Assembly (NCBI GenBank): GCA_003520025.1
Contig: DOVP01000013.1
Span: 1 to 9,447 of the forward strand
Length of the DNA: 9,447 bases
Direction of reading: 5' to 3'
DNA from: Phycisphaerales bacterium
GTDB lineage: Bacteria; Planctomycetota; Phycisphaerae; Phycisphaerales; SM1A02
This document shows positions 1 through 6,065 of this stretch, piece by piece. Position numbers and translations under genes: made by a program. How positions within the stretch are numbered: position 1 is the stretch's first letter; every line of letters begins with the position of its first letter. The notes beneath the pieces were generated by a model, which saw nothing but the letters and a program-made list of their open reading frames with translations, made no database searches and was not told the origin of the DNA.

Positions 1-526
1 CTCGCCACGACTGAATGCTCAGCAAGGCACCAACACCCGCATTTCCAAGGAGTCCGCCTGCGCCGAAAGCCATATCGACCAGCCCCATCGCCAACGCAAA
101 TTGGCTGAGTGGCAGCCGCCGCCGCGATACCAAGCCAGCCCCCGGAAAGGCAAAGGCCGCGAAGGCGCCCATCAGCGAGCGAGCGAGCACCGCTGACCAG
201 AATCCATCGGCGCCGGACAACAACCACGCCGATGCCGCTACACCCAGCGCCATCGGCGGCAGCAGGCGGCGAGGACGAAACCGATCGAGCAGCAGGCCCG
301 CCGGAATCTGCATCACCGCGTAGACGAATAGAAAGGAGGCCGAAACAACTGTAATCTGCATCGCGCTCAGCGACAGGTCGGTCTCCATGACGTTCTGCAT
401 CGCGCCAATCGAGTTCTGCACCGCCAATTGATAGGTAACGAACAGGGTGGCAGCACCCCAGGCAATCCAGTTCGCAACTGTGGCAGCAACAGTTTGACGT
501 GGCACGAGCCGACTCGCTTCATCCAT
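1..526 (-). CDS. MFS transporter, N-terminal part (runs off the window)
   Basis: This is the first 175 codons of a major facilitator superfamily permease of the inner membrane; the C-terminal half lies beyond the left edge, so no stop is seen. About five hydrophobic segments are visible (roughly residues 17-35, 57-80, 87-105, 109-133 and 142-168). Between the second and third lies the MFS loop signature GLLLDRFRPRRLL (77-89), with Asp81 and the Arg cluster. The fourth segment has the R-x3-G pattern (Arg116, Gly120) of MFS motif B. I chose the ATG at 526 because the same frame contains several TGA codons and no other ATG, GTG or TTG between the upstream gene's stop and this point. No good Shine-Dalgarno is seen. 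It lies 114 bases downstream of the persulfide dioxygenase-like gene on the same strand, so co-transcription is plausible. Family call is firm; substrate is unknown. Confidence 0.85.
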   Translation of the reverse strand, partial: MDEASRLVPRQTVAATVANWIAWGAATLFVTYQLAVQNSIGAMQNVMETDLSLSAMQITVVSASFLFVYAVMQIPAGLLLDRFRPRRLLPPMALGVAASAWLLSGADGFWSAVLARSLMGAFAAFAFPGAGLVSRRRLPLSQFALAMGLVDMAFGAGGLLGNAGVGALLSIQSWR

Positions 527-640
527 ATGACGAAGTATCGCGTATGAGCGGCATCGATGCCTCTGCCAAGAGCAGTACCGTTCCGCAAGAAACCGGCTGC
601 GCCGCCATTCCTCTCAGATTCATCAGGCGATTGAACTCGT

Positions 641-2095
641 TCAGGAGGCAGTTTGCGGCGATGACGACGATTGCTCATCAACCGCGGCAATCCACGCGTG
701 ATAGCCCCCCTCGAGGTTGGCAACGCTGCGACCGGCTCGGGCCAGCATCGTGCAAGCTGCTGCGGATCGACCGCCACCCTTGCAGTTGATGATGACCGGC
801 TCGCCCTCCGGCAGCTCCTCCATGCGGGCAAGTAACCGCGTGTAGGGAATATTGACTGCACCATCGACCATGCCTTCGACGCACTCACTGGCAAGACGAA
901 CATCGAGCAAAGCGGCGCCGGCATCCCGCATCGCGGGCACATCGCCCGGCGGCACCTCGTCAATTGTCTCACCGCCGCCAATCGACTCGAGTGCCACGGC
1001 GAGCGTTGAAGGGCTGGTCCAGCCGACAATACGATCAAGCCCGATGCGAACGAGTTGACGGATCGTCTCTTCAAGCCGGTCACGTTCCACGATCAGCACG
1101 ATGTCCTCGTCGGGTGTAATGAACGAGCCCATGCAGGCGAGGAATCCAATGCCACCGAGTGGCTTGAGGCTGCCCGCAAGATGGCCGCGGCGAAATAGAT
1201 CCCAGATGCGGGTATCGATGACAGCGACCGTCTTGGTGTCCACCGCCGTCAGTTGCTCCGCCGTGTAATGCTCAGGTCGGGGCAATTCACCAAGCAGCGG
1301 GACACCATCGCGGTTGTCCTGTTTCATGCGGGCGAAGTAGTACGGCGGATCGGGCTGGCCGGCGAGGATGAACTCGACGAATGCCTCCTCATCAGGCGCG
1401 GCGAGGAGTGCTGGGTTGTATCGCTTCTCGTATCCGATGGTGCTTTGTGGAACGGCGCCGAGCGCCTTGCCGCAGGCGCTGCCGCTTCCGTGCGCGGGCC
1501 AGACCTGCCAGTGATCGGGAAGTTTCAAAAATGTGCGAGCCGACTCACCAAGCGTTCGGGCACCCGCTTCCTTGGTACCAGCAAACCCGGCGGCGGTCTC
1601 CAACAGATCGGGACGACCGAGATCGCCGACGAACACGAAGTCGCCCGTGATGACGCCCATCGGGTCACTCGCGCCACCCCCAAGGTCGATCACTTCGTAA
1701 GAGAGATGCTCGGGCGTGTGCCCCGGCGTGTGAACAGCGCGGAATGCGATGTTGCCGACCTTGAACGTATCGCCATGCTTGAGCAGTTGATGCTCGTAGG
1801 TTCCGCCGTCTGCGCGATCATGCAACCATCCATACTTCCAGTCGGCATCACCTTCGTCAGACACATAGACCGTGACACCACTCTTCTCGGCAAGTTCACG
1901 TGATCCGGAGAGGAAGTCGGCGTGGATATGCGTTTCGGCGGACGCCACAATGGTGAGGTCGTGGGCCTGGGCCAACTCGATGTAGCGATCCACATCCCGC
2001 TCAGGATCAAAGATGATGGCCTCTCCGGTGGCTTGGCATCCGATCAGATAGGCGGCCTGAGCGAGCGAATCGTCGTAGATCATCCGTAGAAACAT
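641..2095 (-). CDS. Persulfide dioxygenase-like metallo-beta-lactamase protein with two rhodanese domains
   Basis: A 484-residue cytosolic protein of the ETHE1/CstB-like type: an N-terminal metallo-beta-lactamase fold (about 1-260) followed by two rhodanese-like domains (about 285-360 and 385-470). Metal-site motifs are THIHAD (His56, His58, Asp60), HTPGHT (His122/His126), TGDFVFVGDLGRPD (Asp152, Asp158) and WPAHGSGSACGK (His202). The family oxidises persulfides such as glutathione or CoA persulfide to sulfite, and its rhodanese part moves sulfane sulfur, for example to thiosulfate. The second rhodanese has an intact Cys loop, CKGGGRS, with Cys438. The first has Glu337 where the Cys should be (LIVERDR), so it is probably structural. 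The frame stays open to 2269, but the ATG at 2095 has GGAGAAG just upstream and matches the usual family N-terminus (FLRMIYDDSLAQ). The MFS gene follows; the adenylate cyclase is divergent. Substrate specificity is inferred from the family. Confidence 0.92.
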   Translation of the reverse strand: MFLRMIYDDSLAQAAYLIGCQATGEAIIFDPERDVDRYIELAQAHDLTIVASAETHIHADFLSGSRELAEKSGVTVYVSDEGDADWKYGWLHDRADGGTYEHQLLKHGDTFKVGNIAFRAVHTPGHTPEHLSYEVIDLGGGASDPMGVITGDFVFVGDLGRPDLLETAAGFAGTKEAGARTLGESARTFLKLPDHWQVWPAHGSGSACGKALGAVPQSTIGYEKRYNPALLAAPDEEAFVEFILAGQPDPPYYFARMKQDNRDGVPLLGELPRPEHYTAEQLTAVDTKTVAVIDTRIWDLFRRGHLAGSLKPLGGIGFLACMGSFITPDEDIVLIVERDRLEETIRQLVRIGLDRIVGWTSPSTLAVALESIGGGETIDEVPPGDVPAMRDAGAALLDVRLASECVEGMVDGAVNIPYTRLLARMEELPEGEPVIINCKGGGRSAAACTMLARAGRSVANLEGGYHAWIAAVDEQSSSSPQTAS

Positions 2096-2099
2096 GCGT

Positions 2100-2106
2100 C
2101 TTCTCC
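2100..2106 (-). promoter_or_regulatory. Ribosome binding site of the persulfide dioxygenase-like gene
   Basis: Read on the minus strand, GGAGAAG ends four bases before the ATG at 2095 (seven bases from GGAG). It supports this start over the open frame that extends about 58 codons further upstream, whose translation (rich in Trp, Arg and Ser) does not resemble the family. Confidence 0.65.
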
Positions 2107-2125
2107 ATAACTCCATTTCTGAGTC

Positions 2126-2144
2126 CCCCGTTCGCAGCACGGGG
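2126..2144. repeat. Inverted repeat CCCCG-N9-CGGGG in the leader of the dioxygenase-like gene
   Basis: A perfect 5-bp inverted repeat with a 9-base loop, 31 to 49 bases upstream of the ATG at 2095. If transcription of the dioxygenase-like gene begins further upstream, it would form a small hairpin in the mRNA leader. It could also be a DNA operator in the divergent region. It is short enough to be chance. Confidence 0.3.
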
Positions 2145-2161
2145 ATGCTGAAAGGCCTTCC

Positions 2162-2186
2162 GTCCCAACTCTCCTTGGAGAGGGAC
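2162..2186. repeat. Interrupted palindrome in the divergent promoter region
   Basis: CTCTCC-TT-GGAGAG (2169-2182) is a perfect dyad. It is extended by GTCC (2162-2165) and GGAC (2183-2186) after a 3-base bulge on the left arm. It sits about 70 bases upstream of the dioxygenase-like start and about 125 bases upstream of the cyclase start, so it could be a binding site for a dimeric regulator of either gene. As RNA it would need to open to a four-base loop. No -35/-10 pair could be assigned with confidence. Confidence 0.4.
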
Positions 2187-2309
2187 CGCCATGGTACTCC
2201 GCATTCCACCCGACGGCCGCTCTGGCTGCCGCTGATAGCATGACTCCAGCAACACAATGGCCACCACATCCCCTACTACCGAGCCGCAGCGTAGCTGAGT
2301 CCCACTTCC

Positions 2310-3914
2310 ATGCGAGTTCGCACCATCCTGATCCTGCTGCTGGCCGCACAACTCGCGCTCGTCGCGGCGCTCATCGGCTTAGCGATCGCCATGCAGCAGA
2401 CACAACTGGAGGCAGAGGCCGCGGAAGATCGTCGGTTCACCTCCTATCAACTCGCAGATGAACTCAGGCAATCCTCCGATGACCTCACCCGCTTCGCCCG
2501 CACTTTCGTCGCCACCGGCGAAGAGCGGTATGAGCAGTATTTTCGCCGCATTCTGGCAATCCGGGACGGCAAAGCGCCGCGACCCGAAGGCTATGAAGGC
2601 ATCTACTGGGACCTCGTGGGTGCTGGACTCGGCAAAGACTGGCCCGATGGGCCGCCGATCCCACTCCGCAGCCGCATGCTCGATGCGGGTTTCACCAACG
2701 CGGAGTTCGACAAACTGACCGAAGCCCAGAATCGCTCGGACGCGCTCGTTCAACTCGAGAACGTCGCGATGAACGCTATCAAGGGTCGCTTTCTCGACCG
2801 CAGCGGCGAGTTCACGATCGAAGGGCCGCCGGACCGGGACCTCGCCATCTCACAGGTCTACGGCAAGGCCTACCACGCCACCAAAGCCGAGATCATGGCC
2901 CCCATCGGCGAGTTCATGAAAATGATCGAGCAACGGACACATGCCGAAGTCGCTGCACTCAACGACCGGCAGCGCACGCTGGAGGTGGTCGACATCGTGG
3001 CGGCGAGTTGCCTGCTGCTCAGCACGTTCGTGTCCGTACTGCTGATTCGAAAAATGCTGCTGAAACCGATCGAACGATTGTGCCAGACCGCTGAGAAGGT
3101 CGCCTCTGGCGACATGACCGCCCGCGCCGACGTTGCGGGCGCTGGCGAGATGGCCGCCTTCGGCCAAACCTTCGATGGCATGGTCGCTTCGGTCGATCGT
3201 CATGTCGTCGAAGTCGAATCGGCTCACGCCAAACTCGCCAAACAAGCCGAGACGCTCGAGGAGGAGCGACAGCGGAGCGAACATCTGCTGCTTAACGTGC
3301 TGCCCGCTTCCATCGCCGATCGACTCAAGGGCGGAGAAGAGGGCATCGCCGACGCATTTCCGGAAGTCTCGGTGCTGTTCAGCGACATCGTCGGCTTCAC
3401 CGAGATGAGTGCCCGTGTGGGCGCCAAACAGGTCGTAGACATGCTCAACGAGGTGTTCGGTCTCCTCGACGAACTGGCGATCAAACACGGCGTCGAGAAG
3501 ATCAAGACGATCGGCGACTGCTACATGGTGTGTGCCGGCGTTCCTGACCGCAGTTCCACGCACGCCCAGCAGATCGCTGCATTTGCGCTGGACATGCAAC
3601 ACGCGATCAACGACTACGCCGAGCGATCCGGTCGGGACATCGCCATGCGAACTGGCATCCACACCGGCACGGTCGTAGCGGGCATCGTCGGCACGAGCAA
3701 GTTCTCATACGACCTCTGGGGAGATGTCGTGAACATCGCGAGTCGTATGGAGTCATCTAGTGAACCCGGCAGCATTCAGGTCTCTGATGCGGTGCGTGTT
3801 CGCCTTCAAGATGACTTTTGTTTCGAGGCCCGCGGCGATGTGGAGATCAAGGGCAAGGGACCGATGCATACGTGGTATCTGACTGGCCGACAAGACGAGC
3901 ACAAGCAGGCCTGA
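2310..3914 (+). CDS. Membrane-bound class III adenylate cyclase with periplasmic sensor and HAMP domain
   Basis: A 534-residue inner-membrane receptor cyclase predicted to make cAMP from ATP. Order: TM helix (about 5-27), periplasmic, mostly helical sensor (about 28-225), second TM (about 226-246), HAMP (about 247-300), helical linker, then a class III cyclase domain (about 350-525). Metal-binding aspartates are Asp359 (FSDIVGFT) and Asp403 (KTIGD). Lys399 and Asp468 (SYDLWGD) are the adenine-selecting pair, where guanylate cyclases have Glu and Cys. Asn475 and Arg479 (VNIASR) are the transition-state pair, so the enzyme looks active. The sensor carries RDGKAPRPEGYEGIYWD (85-101), which I recall from other bacterial cyclases and kinases but cannot name. 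The ATG is the first start after an in-frame TAG seven codons upstream; no clear Shine-Dalgarno is visible. The gene is divergent from the dioxygenase-like gene and convergent with the lipoprotein. Signal unknown. Confidence 0.93.
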   Translation: MRVRTILILLLAAQLALVAALIGLAIAMQQTQLEAEAAEDRRFTSYQLADELRQSSDDLTRFARTFVATGEERYEQYFRRILAIRDGKAPRPEGYEGIYWDLVGAGLGKDWPDGPPIPLRSRMLDAGFTNAEFDKLTEAQNRSDALVQLENVAMNAIKGRFLDRSGEFTIEGPPDRDLAISQVYGKAYHATKAEIMAPIGEFMKMIEQRTHAEVAALNDRQRTLEVVDIVAASCLLLSTFVSVLLIRKMLLKPIERLCQTAEKVASGDMTARADVAGAGEMAAFGQTFDGMVASVDRHVVEVESAHAKLAKQAETLEEERQRSEHLLLNVLPASIADRLKGGEEGIADAFPEVSVLFSDIVGFTEMSARVGAKQVVDMLNEVFGLLDELAIKHGVEKIKTIGDCYMVCAGVPDRSSTHAQQIAAFALDMQHAINDYAERSGRDIAMRTGIHTGTVVAGIVGTSKFSYDLWGDVVNIASRMESSSEPGSIQVSDAVRVRLQDDFCFEARGDVEIKGKGPMHTWYLTGRQDEHKQA

Positions 3915-3944
3915 AATTTGGACGGAGTGATCGGCACTGCTGCC

Positions 3945-3960
3945 CGGTGTCTTCGCACCG
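3945..3960. terminator. Possible hairpin terminator between convergent genes
   Basis: CGGTG (3945-3949), a six-base TCTTCG loop and CACCG (3956-3960) form a compact hairpin in the 56-base gap after the cyclase stop. A wider pair, GGACGG (3920-3925) with CCGTCC (3958-3963), is an alternative fold. Neither side has a T tract, so it is not a textbook intrinsic terminator. Position supports a bidirectional role; sequence alone does not prove it. Confidence 0.35.
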
Positions 3961-3970
3961 TCCGTGGCTG

Positions 3971-4549
3971 CTACGACCCGCGCTTCGATGAATTCGACCG
4001 AGTGACCTGCAAATAGCTGGAAAGTTCCGTGTTGAAGGCGGCAAACTGGTCCGCCAGAGCAGTCAGCATGCTTGAGCGGTCGGAGTTCGTATCCGCCGAT
4101 GCCAGCGTGACTGCCAGCGCCGATATGTAGTCGCAGGCCTTCTGTTGGGTCAGCAGTAAACGCAATTCGAAGGATTCGCCCGCGAGAAGAAGCGCCGCCG
4201 CCTGCTCATTGACGATGTGATTGCGAGCGCCTACTTCGATGAGCGGCAACCCATTCTTCTTCCAGTCGATGGGTGGCGGCAATTCCGCCATACTGCGGAT
4301 TGCCGCCTCTCCGTTGGCTGCCGCATCACCAATTCGCCGGACGAGCGCCTCGATGGGTTCCGAAGCATGCTTGACTCCGAACAGCAGCGTCACCGACGAC
4401 TCATCACGCAGCACCTGATACAGCAGGGCGTATCCGTGATCCAGTGTCGCTTTGGCTGCCTCCGGGTTTGTTGAGTCAAGCGGACCCCGCAGCACCGGAG
4501 CGCATCCAAAGGTCAGGATGACCAGCAGGCTGAACAGAACAAAACGCAT
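3971..4549 (-). CDS. Predicted small helical lipoprotein of unknown function
   Basis: A 192-residue protein starting MRFVLFSLLVILTFGCAPVL. The charged start, hydrophobic core and Cys16 in the context LTFGC suggest a lipoprotein signal peptide, although Phe at -2 is not the best fit to the lipobox. The mature part looks mostly alpha-helical, with Ala/Leu-rich stretches such as EQAAALLLAGESFELRLLLT, and has one further Cys in QKACDYIS. I recall similar helical lipoproteins among planctomycetes but cannot assign a function. The frame is open to 4603; I prefer the ATG at 4549 because it begins directly with the signal peptide, while the longer form would put 18 polar residues before it. No strong Shine-Dalgarno is visible. 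It converges on the cyclase and diverges from the hypothetical gene at 4660. Confidence 0.75.
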   Translation of the reverse strand: MRFVLFSLLVILTFGCAPVLRGPLDSTNPEAAKATLDHGYALLYQVLRDESSVTLLFGVKHASEPIEALVRRIGDAAANGEAAIRSMAELPPPIDWKKNGLPLIEVGARNHIVNEQAAALLLAGESFELRLLLTQQKACDYISALAVTLASADTNSDRSSMLTALADQFAAFNTELSSYLQVTRSNSSKRGS

Positions 4550-4562
4550 GGGCGGCAGCCTA

Positions 4563-4586
4563 CACCAACTCCGATTTGAATTGGTG
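4563..4586. repeat. Inverted repeat CACCAA-N12-TTGGTG in a divergent promoter region
   Basis: Perfect 6-bp arms at 4563-4568 and 4581-4586 flank a 12-base AT-richer spacer. The repeat lies between the start of the lipoprotein (4549) and that of the hypothetical gene (4660). The geometry fits a dimeric regulator operator, but arms of this length can occur by chance. Confidence 0.35.
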
Positions 4587-4632
4587 CAGCGTTTTGGCGG
4601 CACTTCTCGAAACCTCGCTTCTTCTGGACTAC

Positions 4633-4656
4633 GGTCCCTCGCAACATGGAGGGACC
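4633..4656 (+). promoter_or_regulatory. Hairpin covering the ribosome binding site of the 4660 gene
   Basis: GGTCCCTC (4633-4640), loop GCAACATG (4641-4648) and GAGGGACC (4649-4656) form a perfect 8-bp, mostly G/C stem in the mRNA leader. The Shine-Dalgarno GGAGGG (4648-4653) of the gene starting at 4660 lies almost wholly in the 3' arm. The fold would block ribosome access unless opened, which suggests translational control. The structure is read directly from the sequence; the regulatory role is inferred. Confidence 0.55.
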
Positions 4657-4659
4657 AGA

Positions 4660-5211
4660 ATGATCATGCACCAGACCAATCACCCGCATCAGACACACCC
4701 ACGCACGGTCGCGGCCAATCCCGGCCTGGAGTGCTCGAGTGGACAAACCGAACTACTTGAGTGGCTTCAAACCGCCCGCGACTGGACCCCAGACACCGCC
4801 CCCACGTGGATGGAGCGGCTCCGCAACGAGGGCGTCCAACTGCCTCCCCCGGAAAACGCCGACGAGAGCGCGATCGCAGACCTCACCCTGCGGCTCATTC
4901 TCTCCCTCGCCGAGCGGAGCGTGTACCTGACGCATACCGACCACCTGAGCGACCGTGCGTTGTATACCTATCTCGTCGATACTGCCTTGGCACTCCCGGC
5001 CCCGCCACGGCAGCCCGGATCCATCGAACTCATCGACCTCTGCCCGCCCTACGGCCACGGCATCGAGTTGATGCTCGCCTGCTACGCCTCCGACGATATG
5101 CGCCAGCAACTGTCTCGTAAGGGCATATCGATCCCACCACGTCGCCCCTTGTCCGTTGACCGTGATCGCACCCTGCCGCGGCCAACCGGCGAACCTTTGC
5201 AGTTCGACTGA
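4660..5211 (+). CDS. Conserved-looking hypothetical protein with SDRALY and DRDRTLP motifs
   Basis: A 183-residue predicted soluble protein without signal peptide or membrane segment. I chose the ATG at 4660 for its strong GGAGGG six bases upstream; a second in-frame ATG at 4666 is possible, and the frame is open back to 4576. After a His/Thr-rich start (MIMHQTNHPHQTHP) comes a Trp-containing helical stretch (TELLEWLQTARDWTPD). A central segment, HTDHLSDRALYTYLVDTAL, is followed by IELIDLCPPYGHGIELML, YASDDMRQQL and a C-terminal DRDRTLPRP. I recall planctomycetal hypothetical proteins with a similar TDHLSDR-LY centre and DRDR-LP end, but cannot name a family or role. Asp, Arg and His at fixed positions would suit a catalytic or metal-linked function, which is speculation. 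The next gene, on the same strand, starts 119 bases downstream. Confidence 0.8.
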   Translation: MIMHQTNHPHQTHPRTVAANPGLECSSGQTELLEWLQTARDWTPDTAPTWMERLRNEGVQLPPPENADESAIADLTLRLILSLAERSVYLTHTDHLSDRALYTYLVDTALALPAPPRQPGSIELIDLCPPYGHGIELMLACYASDDMRQQLSRKGISIPPRRPLSVDRDRTLPRPTGEPLQFD

Positions 5212-5226
5212 TACCGATCGCCACAA

Positions 5227-5241
5227 GCGCAAGTCCTGCGC
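5227..5241. repeat. Small hairpin GCGCA-N5-TGCGC after the hypothetical gene
   Basis: Perfect 5-bp arms with a five-base loop, 16 bases after the stop at 5211. No T tract follows, so it is a weak terminator candidate at best. The rest of the 119-base gap to 5331 shows nothing I can assign apart from the ribosome binding site AAGGA at 5317-5321. Confidence 0.25.
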
Positions 5242-5330
5242 ATCAACGCTGTTCTGCTGGCCGAATCAGCACTTCTGTCCCGACATGGGGACGGTCGCCC
5301 TGTCATTAGCGTCTTCAAGGAACCCACCTC

Positions 5331-5996
5331 ATGCTGTACTCGTCGCTCCCACTGCTGCTCGCCGCCCTGACAACAGCCGCGGCGGGTGACACCCTGTACG
5401 ACCAGATAGGCAACAACGCCGGCGACTCGCTCACGGGCGACATCTACAGCAGCATGCACTTTCTGCCCGTCCTGCCCGAGACCAGCGACATTGCCGCCGT
5501 GGACGCGGTCACCATCGCCGAGCGGAGCGATGTGGACGGCGTGGAGTTCGTCTTGAACGGCTGGGGCGGCTTCGAGGGTCCGGCCGCAGTAACCAACTGG
5601 CAGGTCAATGTGTACAGCGACCTCGAAGCAGCCGCGTCCAACCTGATCGGGGACGTCCTCTCGCAGAGCAGTGATCCGATCTTTATCGAGGATTGGACCG
5701 GCGATGGCTGGCTGGTCCGGCTGCCGATGTCCCTGACCGTCGATTCGGGCGTCTATCTGCTCAGCGTCATCATGTCGAACCCGTACCCGGACAACGGCTG
5801 GACCGGCGTCGCGACGAGCAGCATCGGCGACGATCAGGCCTGGCAGGTCAGTCCGGGCGGCAACTACGTGTTCAGTCCCTACATCGAGGCTCCGGACAAT
5901 CTGGCCTACCGACTGACCGGCACCCCGGTTCCATCACCCGGGGTATTGACGACGCTGATCGCTGCATCACTGATCACCCGAAGACGGCGCACCTGA
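5331..5996 (+). CDS. Secreted protein with planctomycetal PEP-CTERM-like sorting tail
   Basis: A 221-residue exported protein. The signal peptide is MLYSSLPLLLAALTTAAAG, with probable cleavage after the Ala run near residues 17-19. The middle (about 20-195) is rich in Gly, Asp, Ser and Val in a beta-sandwich style (YDQIGNNAGDSL, VEFVLNGWGGF, TNWQVNVYSDL); proteins beginning with a similar DQIG...G segment occur in planctomycetes. The end has PVPSPG (199-204), a short hydrophobic stretch (205-215) and RRRR (217-220), the layout of a PEP-CTERM-like sorting signal recognised by an exosortase-type system. The hydrophobic part, LTTLIAASLIT, is shorter and less Gly-rich than usual. AAGGA lies nine bases upstream of the ATG. 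It converges on the beta-helix gene at 6066. Molecular function unknown; a surface or matrix role is inferred. Confidence 0.82.
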   Translation: MLYSSLPLLLAALTTAAAGDTLYDQIGNNAGDSLTGDIYSSMHFLPVLPETSDIAAVDAVTIAERSDVDGVEFVLNGWGGFEGPAAVTNWQVNVYSDLEAAASNLIGDVLSQSSDPIFIEDWTGDGWLVRLPMSLTVDSGVYLLSVIMSNPYPDNGWTGVATSSIGDDQAWQVSPGGNYVFSPYIEAPDNLAYRLTGTPVPSPGVLTTLIAASLITRRRRT

Positions 5997-6065
5997 AACG
6001 CCGACCACCCCACCCGAGGGTAGAGCGGTCGACGTTGAAGGAAAGAGGGTCCTGAGTTGAAACGC

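Noticed and set aside
15..354. Plus-strand frames in the first 350 bases
   Set aside because: They oppose the MFS reading frame, which has membrane segments and MFS motifs. Their translations are Pro/Arg/Ala-rich composition shadows.
523..611. Short minus-strand frame of about 29 codons between the dioxygenase-like and MFS genes, starting ATGGCGGCGCAG, with GAGAGGA just before it
   Set aside because: The putative ribosome site directly abuts the ATG, the peptide has no recognisable features, and it overlaps the MFS start. A leader peptide cannot be excluded but is not supported.
1253..1903. Open frame of 216 codons antisense to the dioxygenase-like gene
   Set aside because: No domain or ribosome site is visible, and it lies wholly opposite the conserved metallo-beta-lactamase and first rhodanese domains.
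2096..2269. Upstream extension of the dioxygenase-like gene by about 58 codons in the same open frame
   Set aside because: The extra residues do not resemble the family, there is a good ribosome binding site at 2100-2106, and the family N-terminus begins at the ATG at 2095.
2850..3662. Long open frame (270 codons) antisense to the adenylate cyclase
   Set aside because: It is a mirror of strongly GC-biased codons in a gene with all class III cyclase motifs. Its translation is rich in His, Asp and Val with no recognisable domain.
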